Part shown: piece after piece, positions 33,610-41,967 of the stretch
How the letters are laid out: every line of letters begins with the position of its first letter
How positions within the stretch are numbered: the stretch's first letter is position 1
Notes under the pieces: generated by a model
What the model was told of the DNA's origin: nothing
Database searches by the model: none
The model's input: only the letters and a program-made list of their open reading frames with translations
Position numbers and translations under genes: made by a program
From: Bradyrhizobium sp. Rc3b
Lineage (GTDB): Bacteria; Pseudomonadota; Alphaproteobacteria; Rhizobiales; Xanthobacteraceae
Assembly: GCF_900114915.1 (NCBI RefSeq)
Contig: NZ_FOUS01000013.1
Location: 186,001-250,000 of the forward strand
Length of the DNA stretch: 64,000 bases
Direction of reading: 5' to 3'

Positions 33610-34410
33610 ATGACGACCCCGGTCGCACTCACCATCGCCGGCTCCGATTCGAGCGGCGGCGCCGGCATCCAGGCCGACCTGAAGACGTTTGCCGCGCTCG
33701 GCGTCTACGGCGCGTCCGTCATTACGGCCTTGACCGCGCAGAACACGCGCGGCGTCACCGGCATTCATGCGGTGCCGGCCGAGTTCGTCACCGCGCAGAT
33801 CGATGCGGTGTTTTCCGATCTCGACATTGGCGCGGTGAAGATCGGCATGGTGGCCCAGGTCGCCAGTATCGATGCGATCGCGGCCGCGCTGTCGCGCTTG
33901 GCGCCGGGGCACGTCGTGCTCGATCCCGTGATGGTGGCGACCTCCGGCGACCGCCTGCTGGCATCCGAGGCCGTCGACGCGCTCCGCACAAAACTGATAC
34001 CGCTGGCGTCGGTGATCACGCCCAATCTGCCGGAGGCCGCGGCTCTGCTCGACGAGCCGGTCGCGGCAAGCGAGGCCGAGATCGAAACCCAGGGGCATCG
34101 CCTGCTGGCGCTCGGCTGCGGTGCGGTCCTGATCAAGGGCGGACACGGCGAGGGCGCCGAGAGCACCGACTATCTCGTCACGTCCGAAAGCACGATCGCG
34201 CTTGCGGCGCCGCGCGTTGCCACACGCAACACCCATGGCACCGGCTGCTCGCTGTCCTCGGCGGTCGCGGCGGGGCTCGCCAAGGGCGAAGGTCTGGAGC
34301 TTGCCGTGCGCAACTCCAAGACCTGGATCAGCGCGGCCATCGCAGCCGCTGACCGCTTCAGCGTCGGTCGTGGCCACGGCCCGGTCCATCATTTCCACAA
34401 GTTCTACTGA
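33610..34410 (+). CDS. thiD: Hydroxymethylpyrimidine / phosphomethylpyrimidine kinase
   Basis: 266 residues of the ribokinase fold: ALTIAGSDSSGGAGIQADLKTF at the N terminus, GAVKIGMVAQ, DPVMVATSGDRLL, ITPNLPEAA, IKGGHGEG and the catalytic NTHGTGCSLSSAVAAGLA. It makes HMP diphosphate for thiamine synthesis. Length is canonical. The frame is open from 33541 but family similarity starts at the ATG at 33610. No other thiamine gene is in the window. Confidence 0.95.
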   Translation: MTTPVALTIAGSDSSGGAGIQADLKTFAALGVYGASVITALTAQNTRGVTGIHAVPAEFVTAQIDAVFSDLDIGAVKIGMVAQVASIDAIAAALSRLAPGHVVLDPVMVATSGDRLLASEAVDALRTKLIPLASVITPNLPEAAALLDEPVAASEAEIETQGHRLLALGCGAVLIKGGHGEGAESTDYLVTSESTIALAAPRVATRNTHGTGCSLSSAVAAGLAKGEGLELAVRNSKTWISAAIAAADRFSVGRGHGPVHHFHKFY

Positions 34411-34645
34411 GGCGGGCGGCCAGCGGGAGCGCAGGCGTTCGTCTGTTCAGCGCTGCTCGTGTGGGTAGTTCCCCCTCCAGGGGAGGGGAGGATTGCTGCG
34501 GCCCCCTGCGGCGCCATGTCGCCTGATTGTCGCATGCGACTGATATTCGCGGAGAGGGCGAGGCAAGGCGTGATTCGTATCTGAAGGTGCCTCAAAAGTT
34601 CAATCGGTCATCCCCCTGTCACGGGACATTGTTACAGGCTGGCGC

Positions 34646-35458
34646 ATGGGAAGTTACGATGTGAGTGACGAGAGCCCGGAGCGGCGCTTTCGCACGTTGT
34701 TCATCTCCGACGTTCATCTCGGAGCCCGCGGTTCTCAAGCCGATCTTCTGCTCGACTTCCTGCGCTACCATGATGCCGACACGATCTATCTGGTCGGGGA
34801 CATCGTCGACGGCTGGGCGCTGAAATCGAGCTGGAACTGGCCGCAATCCCACAATGACCTCGTGCAGAAGCTGCTACGCAAGGCGCGCAAGGGCGCCAAG
34901 GTCGTCTACATCCCCGGCAATCACGACGAGTTCCTGCGCAACTATTACGGCACGCATTTCGGCGGCATCGACGTCGTCGAGAACACCGTCCACACCGGCG
35001 TGGACGGCAAGCGTTATCTCGTCATCCACGGCGACATCTTCGACCTCGTGGTGCAGAACGCGCGCTGGCTCGCCCATCTCGGCGACAAGGCCTACGACTT
35101 CGCGATCCAGATGAATCGCTTCGTCAACTTCTTCCGCCGCCTGTTTGGCGTGCCCTATTGGTCGCTGTCGCAATGGGCCAAGCAGAAGGTCAAGAACGCC
35201 GTCAACTATATCGGCGCGTTCGAGCAGGCGCTCGCCGCCGAGGCGCGGCGCCACGACGCCGACGGCGTGATCTGCGGCCACATCCACTACGCCGTGATCC
35301 GCGACGAGGGCGGCATCCGCTACATGAATTGCGGCGACTGGGTCGAGAGCTGCACGGCCCTGGTCGAGCACGACGACGGCCATTTCGAGATCATCACCTG
35401 GGCGGATCATTTGCAGAAGCCGGCACAAGTCCCGCAGGTCGCAGCCAGAGCTGCATAA
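34646..35458 (+). CDS. Calcineurin-like metallophosphoesterase, LpxH-like
   Basis: 270 residues with the full binuclear-metal motif set: FISDVHLGA, VGDIVDGW, YIPGNHDEFLRN, VIHGDIFD and ICGHIHYA. It resembles the COG2908 family that includes UDP-2,3-diacylglucosamine diphosphatase LpxH of lipid A synthesis. Many alphaproteobacteria use the unrelated LpxI for that step, so this protein may act on another phospholipid or nucleotide substrate. It is followed 13 bases later by a glycosyltransferase, a pairing that suggests a glycolipid pathway (inference). Confidence 0.85.
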   Translation: MGSYDVSDESPERRFRTLFISDVHLGARGSQADLLLDFLRYHDADTIYLVGDIVDGWALKSSWNWPQSHNDLVQKLLRKARKGAKVVYIPGNHDEFLRNYYGTHFGGIDVVENTVHTGVDGKRYLVIHGDIFDLVVQNARWLAHLGDKAYDFAIQMNRFVNFFRRLFGVPYWSLSQWAKQKVKNAVNYIGAFEQALAAEARRHDADGVICGHIHYAVIRDEGGIRYMNCGDWVESCTALVEHDDGHFEIITWADHLQKPAQVPQVAARAA

Positions 35459-35471
35459 CAGAGGCCGCCTG

Positions 35472-36515
35472 ATGCGCATCCTGGTCGCGACCGACGCCTG
35501 GCACCCGCAAGTCAACGGTGTGGTTCGGACGCTGACCAAGCTCGCCGACGCCGGCAAAAGCCTCGGCGTCGAATTCACATTCCTGACGCCGCAATCGTTC
35601 CGCACCTTTGCGATGCCGAGCTATCGCGACGTGCGTCTGGCGATGCCGCGTCCGGCGCGCATTGCTAAGCTGATCGCGGAGGCGCGCCCCGACAGCATCC
35701 ACATCGCGACCGAAGGGCCGATCGGCCTGATGGTCCGCCGCTACTGCCGCCAGCGCAGACTGCCGTTCACGACCAGCTTCCACACCCGCTTTCCCGAATA
35801 TGTCCGCGCCCGCGTGCCGGTGCCGGGCTCGCTGATCTGGCGGGCGCTGCGCCGCTTCCACAGCGCCAGCCGCGCCGTGATGGCTGCAACGCCTGCGCTC
35901 GCCCGCGAGCTGACCGAGCGCGGCTTCGACAATGTCGTGCTGTGGCCGCGCGGCGTCGACACCCAGCTGTTCCACCCCCGCGCCATCGATCTCTGCCTGC
36001 CGGCGCCGGTGTTCCTGTCGGTCGGCCGCGTCGCCGTGGAGAAGAATCTCGAGGGCTTCCTCGACCTCGATCTGCCCGGCACCAAGGTCATCGTCGGCGA
36101 CGGCCCCGCGCGCGCCTCGCTCGAAGAGGCCTATCCCGATGCGATCTTCCTCGGCGAGAAGCACGGCGAGGAACTGGCGGATATCTATGCGGCCGCCGAC
36201 GTCTTCGTGTTTCCGAGCAAGACCGACACGTTCGGCCTGGTGCTGCTCGAAGCGCTCGCAAGCGGCCTGCCGGTGGCCGCTTTCCCGGTGAAGGGCCCCC
36301 GCGACGTCATCGGTGATGCCCCGGTCGGCGCGCTCGATCACGACTTGCGCAGCGCCTGCTTCGCGGCATTGGATATCTCCCGGCAGGACTGCGTCGCGTT
36401 CGCGGCCAATTACACCTGGGAAGCCTCGGCGAGGGCCTTTGTGGCCAGCATTGAGGCGGTCGGCGCGGTGCTGCCTGGCCGGAACGGCGCGGAACAGCCG
36501 CGCTTCGTGGCCTGA
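35472..36515 (+). CDS. GT4 glycosyltransferase, possibly glycolipid-forming
   Basis: 347 residues: ATDAWHPQVNGVVRTLTKL at the N terminus (as in SqdX/MgdA-type lipid glycosyltransferases), TSFHTRFPEYVRAR, then donor-domain motifs SVGRVAVEKNLEGFL, VGDGPARASLEEAYP and FPSKTDTFGLVLLEALASGLP. It is shorter at the donor domain than classical GT4 enzymes. A role in making glycosyl-diacylglycerols or another envelope glycolipid is inferred from similarity and from the adjacent phosphoesterase. GAGG lies 8 bases upstream of the ATG. Confidence 0.8.
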   Translation: MRILVATDAWHPQVNGVVRTLTKLADAGKSLGVEFTFLTPQSFRTFAMPSYRDVRLAMPRPARIAKLIAEARPDSIHIATEGPIGLMVRRYCRQRRLPFTTSFHTRFPEYVRARVPVPGSLIWRALRRFHSASRAVMAATPALARELTERGFDNVVLWPRGVDTQLFHPRAIDLCLPAPVFLSVGRVAVEKNLEGFLDLDLPGTKVIVGDGPARASLEEAYPDAIFLGEKHGEELADIYAAADVFVFPSKTDTFGLVLLEALASGLPVAAFPVKGPRDVIGDAPVGALDHDLRSACFAALDISRQDCVAFAANYTWEASARAFVASIEAVGAVLPGRNGAEQPRFVA

Positions 36516-36579
36516 CGAGGACAAATCCTCGCGCGGAGGTGTCTTGCCCGGGCCTCATCGGCCGCGATAACATTCGGCC

Positions 36580-37563
36580 ATGACCGAACAGCTCCTCCCG
36601 ATCGGCCCCGCCGATATCGACGCCGCAGCGCGCGTGATCGCGCCCTACGCCATCCGCACTCCGCTGTTGTCCTTTCCCGTGCTCAACGAGCGCGTCGGCG
36701 CGAAGGTGTTCTTGAAACCGGAGATGCTCCAGCGCACCGGCTCGTTCAAGTTCCGCGGCGCCTTCAACAAGGTGTTCTCGATCCCGCAGGACAAGCGCGC
36801 CGGCGGCGTCGTGGCGTTCTCCTCCGGCAACCACGCCCAGGGCGTGGCGGCCGCGGCAAAAATCCTCGACATGCAGGCGACCATCGTGATGCCCGCGGAT
36901 GCGCCGTTGTCCAAGCGCGAGCGCACCAAATCCTATGGCGCCGAGGTCGTGCTCTATGATCGCGACAAGGACGACCGCGAGGCGATCTCGCGCGGCATCG
37001 CCGAAAAGCGCGGCGCGACGCTGGTGAGGCCCTATGACGATCCCTTCGTGATCGCGGGGCAGGGCACCGCCGGCCGCGAGATCGCGGAAGACTTGGCGGG
37101 CCTCGGCCTTAGCCCCGACATCGTGGTGGCACCGGCCTCCGGCGGCGGCCTGATCGCGGGCGTCGCGACCGCCGTGAAAGCGCGCTATCCGCGCGCCGAG
37201 ATCGTGGTGGCCGAGCCCGAGGCGTTCGACGATCACGGCATCTCGCTGAGCGCAGGACATCGCGAGCCGCATCCACCCGCGGGCCGCACCATCTGCGATG
37301 CGCTGATGGCCCTGATCCCCGGCGAGATGACCTTTGCGATCAACAGCAAGCTGCTCGCGCGCGGCGTCACGGCGTCGGACAAGGAAGTCGGCGCCGCCGT
37401 CGCGTTCGCCTATCGCGAGCTGAAGCTCGTGGTCGAGCCGGGTGGCGCCGTGGGCCTCGCCGCACTGCTGGCGGGGCGTCTCGACGTTGCTGGCAAGAAC
37501 GTCGTGATCGTGCTCTCCGGCGGCAATGTCGACGCCGACCTGTTCGCCGAGCTGGTGGCCTAG
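36580..37563 (+). CDS. Threonine/serine dehydratase (catabolic or short biosynthetic type)
   Basis: 327 residues of PLP fold type II: QRTGSFKFRGAFNK with the PLP lysine, FSSGNHAQGVA, MPADAPLSKRERTKSYGAEVV, ASGGGLIAG and VIVLSGGNVD. It deaminates threonine to 2-oxobutyrate. There is no C-terminal ACT-like regulatory domain, so feedback by isoleucine is not expected; this is the TdcB-like or racemase-like short form. Stand-alone gene. Confidence 0.88.
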   Translation: MTEQLLPIGPADIDAAARVIAPYAIRTPLLSFPVLNERVGAKVFLKPEMLQRTGSFKFRGAFNKVFSIPQDKRAGGVVAFSSGNHAQGVAAAAKILDMQATIVMPADAPLSKRERTKSYGAEVVLYDRDKDDREAISRGIAEKRGATLVRPYDDPFVIAGQGTAGREIAEDLAGLGLSPDIVVAPASGGGLIAGVATAVKARYPRAEIVVAEPEAFDDHGISLSAGHREPHPPAGRTICDALMALIPGEMTFAINSKLLARGVTASDKEVGAAVAFAYRELKLVVEPGGAVGLAALLAGRLDVAGKNVVIVLSGGNVDADLFAELVA

Positions 37564-37627
37564 CCGTCGTTCCGGGCCTGCGCCTCTCGGCGCATCCCGG
37601 AATGACCACATCTAAGGGTTTATGAAG

Positions 37628-37661
37628 AAGGGGCAGAGCGTTGCCGCTCTGCCCCTTTTTT
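37628..37661 (+). terminator. Strong intrinsic terminator
   Basis: An 11-bp perfect stem GGGGCAGAGCG / CGCTCTGCCCC with a TTGC loop, then TTTTTT. It terminates the threonine dehydratase transcript. Confidence 0.9.
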
Positions 37662-37707
37662 GTGTTTGTCGATCTTGTGGATCGAACTAACCGCTTGCTC
37701 GGTGCAA

Positions 37708-37829
37708 CCTCTCCCGCTTGCGGGGGAGGTCGGCGCGAAGCGCCGGGCGGGGGCTCTTTCCTCTTGGGGATTGTCCCGTTGTGGAGACACCCTCTCCCCA
37801 ACCCTCCCCCGCAAGCGGGGGAGGGAGCG
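37708..37829. repeat. Palindromic intergenic repeat (CTCCCGCTTGCGGGGGAG family)
   Basis: Two self-complementary units, CCTCTCCCGCTTGCGGGGGAGG at 37709 and a similar CCCTCCCCC-GCAAGC-GGGGGAGGG near 37802, flank a central segment with GGCGCGAAGCGCC. It is located between the threonine dehydratase terminator and the 3' end of the caspase-like gene. Different in sequence from the repeats at 20852 and 27829. Confidence 0.75.
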
Positions 37830-37848
37830 CACCTTCTTCTTCGCCCAA

Positions 37849-39621
37849 TCAGTGCATGAAGCCGCCGCGACGGTTGCCGCCGCCATTCATGCTCGGCGCC
37901 TGGTTCATCGACTGCCGGAAGTTGTTGTTGCTGTTGACCATGCGGCTCGGCATCGTGTTGAGCTGCGGGCGGTTGTTCTGGACGTTGTTGGGCTTCACGA
38001 TGCCGGTGTTGCCGTTGTTGACGCGGATCGGGTTGTTCTGCGTCTGAACGTTGACCGGCTTCGTCTCGATCTTCGTGCCGCCCTTGCCGACATTCACCGG
38101 CATGCTCACGATCTTGCCCGGCTTGCCATTGGCGTTGCCAGCGTCCGGCTTGTTGTTGGTCGCCGGCAGGGTGACGACCTTGCCGATGCCGCCAGTGCTG
38201 GTGGTCGTGTTGGTCGGCGCAGGCAGGGTGACGATCTTGCCCGGGGTCTGTGACGGCGTGCCGTTCGGCTGGTTGTTGCCCGAGGGCAGGTTGCCGATCT
38301 GGCCACCATTGCCGAGCTTGCCGATGACATTGCCGTCGACCGGCTTCTGCACGACCGGCAGATTACCGTTGATCTGGCCGCCATTACCCTGCTGCAGCGG
38401 CATGTACTTCGGCTGGCCGAGATTGCCGATCTTGAAGGTCGGAGCAATATTCTGCGGAGCCAGGAACTTGGTCGCCTGCATCAAGGGGATCTGCTTCGGC
38501 TGCATCTGCAGCTTCAGCGCCATTTGCGCATAGGGGCTGGTGCCGTAGCTGTCATAGAAGGTCTTGTAGGCAACCGGCGAATTCACGAGCACCGCCTTGT
38601 GCCAGGCCTGCGAGAGCAGGATGTTGTTGAGCAGCCAGCGGACGTGGTCGCACAGCGGGTCGTGCGGGTACATACGGATGAACTCCTGATAATATTCCGG
38701 CCGGCCCTCCGACACGACATAGTCATAGGCCTGACGAGTCGAGCGGCTCGGCAGGTTGGAGGCCATCTGCACCACCGGTGCCCTGATCGGCGCGCGGTTG
38801 GCGGCAACCGCAGTGTCGCCGAAGAAGGTGAAGTCCGAAGTCAGCGAGGAGCTCTCCCACGGGATCTGCGCACCGCTGGTGGACTGGTTCACCTGCAGGC
38901 GAACGCGCTTGAACAGCTGCTCGATCGGCACGTTGGGTTCGCGTGCGACGTTCAGGAACGCCTGCGTGTAGGGGCTGTGACCGCCGGTGCCGTCGAGCGC
39001 TTCAGCGCCCGGTGCGGTCGAGTAACCGACGATCGAGCCGTTCGGCGCATCGACGATGGCAAGGCCGCGGCCGGCGTCATTGACATCAGGGAACGGGTTG
39101 TTGCGGCAGGCATCGAGGATGACGATGCGCATGCGGCTCGGGATCGTCTCCAGCGTCGACATCACGTCGACCAGCCGCACCGAATTGTTGACGAGCTCGG
39201 TCTGGCTCGACACCTTGGCGTCGACGGGAACGAGATAGTTCTCGCCGGCGAGCTGCACGCCGTGACCGGCGTAATAGACCATCGCCACCGTGTTCGGACC
39301 GCGCGCGGACACCTTGGCGGAGAAGTCCTGCACCACGCGGAGCATGTCGTTCTGGGTCAGGTCGGTCGCGGCAACCACCTCGAAGCCGGCCGAGTTCAGG
39401 AACTTCGCCATCGACTCGGCGTCATTGTCGGGATTGGCGAGCTGCGGCGCGTTCTTATAGTTCGAATTGCCGATCACCAGCGCCACCCGCTGCTCCGGGC
39501 CCTGCAGCGCGGTGGGGGCCGGCTCGACCGGGGCAACTTGCGCGGAAACAGGGCCGCAGGCGAAGCCGAACAGGCTCCCCACAAGGCTTGCTGTCATCAG
39601 GAAGGGCTTTAGGCGGAACAT
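37849..39621 (-). CDS. Secreted caspase-family (C14) protein with Asn-rich tail
   Basis: 590 residues: signal peptide (about 1-28, cleavage near VSAQ), a caspase p20-like domain (about 45-270) with RVALVIGNSNY, the catalytic histidine H120 in VYYAGHG and the catalytic cysteine C172 in ILDACRNNP, an alpha-helical segment to about 430, then a low-complexity tail rich in Asn, Gly, Pro and Val with repeated GKIVTLPA/GKVVTLPA/GKIVSMPV units and a Gly-Gly-Asn-Arg-Arg end. Both catalytic residues are present, so it may be an active orthocaspase cleaving after basic residues. AAGGAG 7 bases before the ATG at 39621 fixes the start; the longer frame to 39738 lacks this. Probably periplasmic or exported. 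Confidence 0.88.
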   Translation of the reverse strand: MFRLKPFLMTASLVGSLFGFACGPVSAQVAPVEPAPTALQGPEQRVALVIGNSNYKNAPQLANPDNDAESMAKFLNSAGFEVVAATDLTQNDMLRVVQDFSAKVSARGPNTVAMVYYAGHGVQLAGENYLVPVDAKVSSQTELVNNSVRLVDVMSTLETIPSRMRIVILDACRNNPFPDVNDAGRGLAIVDAPNGSIVGYSTAPGAEALDGTGGHSPYTQAFLNVAREPNVPIEQLFKRVRLQVNQSTSGAQIPWESSSLTSDFTFFGDTAVAANRAPIRAPVVQMASNLPSRSTRQAYDYVVSEGRPEYYQEFIRMYPHDPLCDHVRWLLNNILLSQAWHKAVLVNSPVAYKTFYDSYGTSPYAQMALKLQMQPKQIPLMQATKFLAPQNIAPTFKIGNLGQPKYMPLQQGNGGQINGNLPVVQKPVDGNVIGKLGNGGQIGNLPSGNNQPNGTPSQTPGKIVTLPAPTNTTTSTGGIGKVVTLPATNNKPDAGNANGKPGKIVSMPVNVGKGGTKIETKPVNVQTQNNPIRVNNGNTGIVKPNNVQNNRPQLNTMPSRMVNSNNNFRQSMNQAPSMNGGGNRRGGFMH

Positions 39622-39722
39622 GGCGTGCTCCTTTGGCACTGATCTCGATGCGAGATTGGTTGCCGGGGAGCCTCGCCGCGTTCGAGCTTGAGGTCCGTGA
39701 TCCCCCTCACCATGGTGGCCTT

Positions 39723-39740
39723 GCGTGATCTGAATCACGC
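39723..39740. promoter_or_regulatory. Perfect 18-bp palindrome, CRP/FNR-type site
   Basis: GCGTGAT-CTGA-ATCACGC is a perfect inverted repeat with the GTGA-N6-TCAC core used by CRP/FNR-family regulators. It lies about 100 bases upstream of the caspase-like gene and 47 bases upstream of the mutarotase ATG, so it could act on either divergent promoter. Confidence 0.5.
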
Positions 39741-39786
39741 TCGGAACCTGCTATGGTTAGCGATCGATAATGGGAACTGCCGTCAC

Positions 39787-40230
39787 ATGCTGAAATCGAT
39801 CGATCCGATCCTCACGCCCGACCTGCTCTGGCTGCTGGCCTCCATGGGCCACGGCGACGATCTCGTCGTCGTCGACGCCAACCATCCGGCCACGCACATC
39901 GCCCGCTCGACATCGTCGCAGCGCCTGATCCAGCTGCCGGGCATGACGATGGAGACGGCCGTCCGCGCCATCATGACGCTCTACCCGCTCGACGATTTCG
40001 ATCCCGACCCGGTGCGGGTGATGGCGCCGGTCGACGATCCCGACCGCGTGCCCGACGTGCAGCGCGCCGTGCTGGCTGAGATCGAGCGCGCGGTCGGACG
40101 CGCCGTTGTTCCCGGCAAGCTCTCGCGGGCGGATTTTTACCGCGCGGCGGCGGCGGGGTTTGGTGTCGTGCAGGTCGGCGACAGCAGGGGGTACGGATGC
40201 TTCCTGATCAGGAAGGGCGTGATCGGCTAG
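39787..40230 (+). CDS. RbsD/FucU-family sugar mutarotase
   Basis: 147 residues: MLKSIDPILTPDLLWLLASMGHGDDLVVVDANHPA is the characteristic N terminus with the catalytic His of the GHGD motif, and the C terminus GYGCFLIRKG carries the conserved aromatic/Lys pocket. FucU-type enzymes interconvert alpha and beta anomers of L-fucose; RbsD acts on ribose pyranose. The substrate cannot be chosen. The ATG at 39787 matches the family start. It overlaps the convergent VOC gene by four bases. Confidence 0.85.
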   Translation: MLKSIDPILTPDLLWLLASMGHGDDLVVVDANHPATHIARSTSSQRLIQLPGMTMETAVRAIMTLYPLDDFDPDPVRVMAPVDDPDRVPDVQRAVLAEIERAVGRAVVPGKLSRADFYRAAAAGFGVVQVGDSRGYGCFLIRKGVIG

Positions 40231-40610
40231 CCGGATTGGCGTATCAGCGCCGAGGGCCAGCCAATCCGGACGAGAAGGCCATCTGGGCCGTTGATGCCGA
40301 CTTCATACATGCCCCATTCGCGGTGGCGCAGCACGCCGCCGGGCCGGATGATGAGATCGTCCACGCGCGCGGCAATGGCCTCGACCTCGGGCGTGCGAAT
40401 GAAAATGCCAAAGGGATTGTGCTCCGGCACGCGCCACGGGCCATCGCCGGCTTGCGTGAGATGCACCTCGCATCCCCAGCCGCTCATGATGACATAGCCG
40501 GCATCGCCGCCGATGCGCGCAAAGCCGAGCCGTTCCCAGAATGGAATTGCGGCGGGAAGATCGTCGCTGGGAACGATCGCAAAGGCGCCGACGCGCGGGC
40601 TCTCAGGCAT
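40227..40610 (-). CDS. VOC-superfamily (glyoxalase/bleomycin-resistance fold) protein
   Basis: About 127 residues: AFAIVPSDDLPAAIPFWERLGFARIGG is the first beta-alpha-beta-beta unit, followed by EVHLTQ and GIFIRTPEVEAIAARV, ending GPDGLLVRIGWP with the usual terminal metal-site segment. Members include bleomycin-type resistance proteins, glyoxalases and dioxygenases; the specific role is unknown. The ATG at 40610 is preferred to the longer frame reaching 40652. Confidence 0.8.
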   Translation of the reverse strand: MPESPRVGAFAIVPSDDLPAAIPFWERLGFARIGGDAGYVIMSGWGCEVHLTQAGDGPWRVPEHNPFGIFIRTPEVEAIAARVDDLIIRPGGVLRHREWGMYEVGINGPDGLLVRIGWPSALIRQSG

Positions 40611-40764
40611 TCGGTCACTCCGGCACATGCAAGCGGTCCGCGCCGCGTTCACGCTGCGCGTTGCGAGCTGAGCTTATCGAGAGTGGCCGCTCGGCAGAAG
40701 CGGCGAAACGTCCCGCACTCGAATTTGAATGGCGCGGCGGGAACTGACTGTCTATGGTTTCTCC

Positions 40765-41124
40765 ATGTCCCGCTTTATGTGTCTGTCTGTTGCCATCATC
40801 CTCTCGCTGCTGCCGACTGTGGCGTCCGCTGAGCCCGTTCAAAAGCGTCCCAAGCCCGTCTGGAAGGGCTACGGCTTCCTGCCGGGCTATCGTCAGCCGC
40901 TGAGCAACAGCATTCCGCTCTACAAGCAGAAGGACGCGATGCGTCGGCTCGCGCGCAACGACCGCCGCCACTGGTACATCGATCCGGTTCCGCAATATTA
41001 TCGCTGGGACGGCGAGTGGCACTATTTCGGCCGCCCCGGTTTCAACGGCGGCCGCTACAACGGCGGCAGTTTTGGCCCGTGCTGGACGCGCACGCCGATC
41101 GGGGCGGTGTGGAATTGCGGATGA
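40765..41124 (+). CDS. Small secreted protein, unknown
   Basis: 119 residues with a clear signal peptide (MSRFMCLSVAIILSLLPTVASA) and a mature part rich in aromatic and Gly/Arg residues (GYGFLPGYRQPLSN, HWYIDPVPQYYRWDGEWHYFGRPGFNGGRYNGG) and two C-terminal cysteines that could form a disulfide. I do not recognise a named family; the pattern resembles conserved Bradyrhizobium exported proteins. The ATG at 40765 starts the signal peptide directly. Confidence 0.75.
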   Translation: MSRFMCLSVAIILSLLPTVASAEPVQKRPKPVWKGYGFLPGYRQPLSNSIPLYKQKDAMRRLARNDRRHWYIDPVPQYYRWDGEWHYFGRPGFNGGRYNGGSFGPCWTRTPIGAVWNCG

Positions 41125-41139
41125 TAGGGCGCGCGACGG

Positions 41140-41493
41140 CTAGGGAAAGCTGCGGACGACCTCGATCGGTCCGACGATCGCTGCATTGAAGGCATCGAGG
41201 TCTTCGGCCGGAATCCAGTATTCCAGATGCGACCGTCCGCCAGCTTCCTGCACGTCATACTTCGCGATGAAGTCGCGCTTGACCGCAAAGCGCGTCACGA
41301 AGCCGGAGCCGCTCGCCGGGACATTCCAGTCGCGCGCGATCTTGATGGCGTAGTCTTCCGTCAGCACCGGATAGAAGATCGGCTGGTCCGGCAGGCGCGG
41401 CGGAAACGCGCGCATGCCGGATTGCTGGATCAGTTCCAGTTCTTTCGGGCCGACGGGGCGCCAGAGGGTGAGGGTGTCTTCGGCCACGGACAT
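41140..41493 (-). CDS. Small conserved protein, possibly ADP-ribosylation/crystallin J1-type annotation
   Basis: 117 residues: LWRPVGPKELELIQQSGMRAFPPRLPDQPIFYPVLTEDYAIKIARDW, then a FVTRFAVKRDF strand and a C-terminal LEYWIPAEDLDAFNAAIVGPIEV. I recall proteins of this kind carrying the name ADP-ribosylation/crystallin J1 in public annotation, but no ADP-ribosylation active site is visible and the function is unknown. Coding character is good and the start ATG is unambiguous. Confidence 0.65.
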   Translation of the reverse strand: MSVAEDTLTLWRPVGPKELELIQQSGMRAFPPRLPDQPIFYPVLTEDYAIKIARDWNVPASGSGFVTRFAVKRDFIAKYDVQEAGGRSHLEYWIPAEDLDAFNAAIVGPIEVVRSFP

Positions 41494-41600
41494 CTGTTGA
41501 GAGGACTAGGTTCAAGCTCGTACATACACCTACGGCCAGACGGGGCAACAGCACTTGGCAGCCCGGCCACGAGATTGAGCCGCGAGCACCCGTCCATCAC

Positions 41601-41729
41601 CGTCACCCTGAGGCGCTCGCCTCTTCGGCGAGCCTCGAAGGGCGACGCCCGGCTGCATCGGGGCCGCGCATCCTTCGAGGCTCCCCGCACGATGCTGAGC
41701 ATCGTGCGTCTCGCGCCTCAGGATGACGG
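41601..41729. repeat. Palindromic intergenic repeat (GTCACCCTGAGG...CCTCAGGATGAC)
   Basis: The ends GTCACCCTGAGG (41602) and CCTCAGGATGAC (to about 41727) are inverted. Inside, CGAAGGG faces CATCCTTCG, and two sub-hairpins stand out: CTCGCC-TCTTC-GGCGAG and GCACGATGCTGAGCATCGTGC. It is a compound element of the type seen many times in Bradyrhizobium-like genomes. Confidence 0.75.
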
Positions 41730-41828
41730 AATTGATATTCAATCCAGAAATCTTTCCGCGGCGGCAATTTGGATTGTTTCGCTGCGCTCGCAATGATGAT
41801 GCGGTAGCAGCCTGCGCGTCAGGCCTCG

Positions 41829-41950
41829 CTCGTGCCCCGGACGCAGCGCAGCGTCTCTTCGACGCTGCGCTGCTGAGCCGGGGCCCATATTGCCGCGCAG
41901 TTCGTCGCCTCTGGGTCCCGGCTCTGCGCTTCGCTTGTCCGGGACACGAG
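41829..41950. repeat. Palindromic intergenic repeat (GTGCCCCGGAC...GTCCGGGACAC)
   Basis: A second element just after the first. Its ends GTGCCCCGGACG and TTGTCCGGGACAC are inverted, with an inner CAGCGCAGCGTC-TCTTC-GACGCTGCGCTG hairpin and GCCGGGGCCC facing GGGTCCCGGC. The 474-base gap between 41494 and 41967 is almost wholly these two repeats; short frames there are not genes. Confidence 0.75.
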
Positions 41951-41967
41951 AGTGAGTACGTGGCCCT

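Noticed and set aside
34646..35458. Calling this gene lpxH outright
   Set aside because: It has the phosphoesterase motifs, but alphaproteobacteria commonly use LpxI for that lipid A step and the gene is paired with a glycosyltransferase, so the name is not secure.
41430..41800. Several short frames in the repeat region
   Set aside because: They lie wholly or largely inside the two palindromic repeats.
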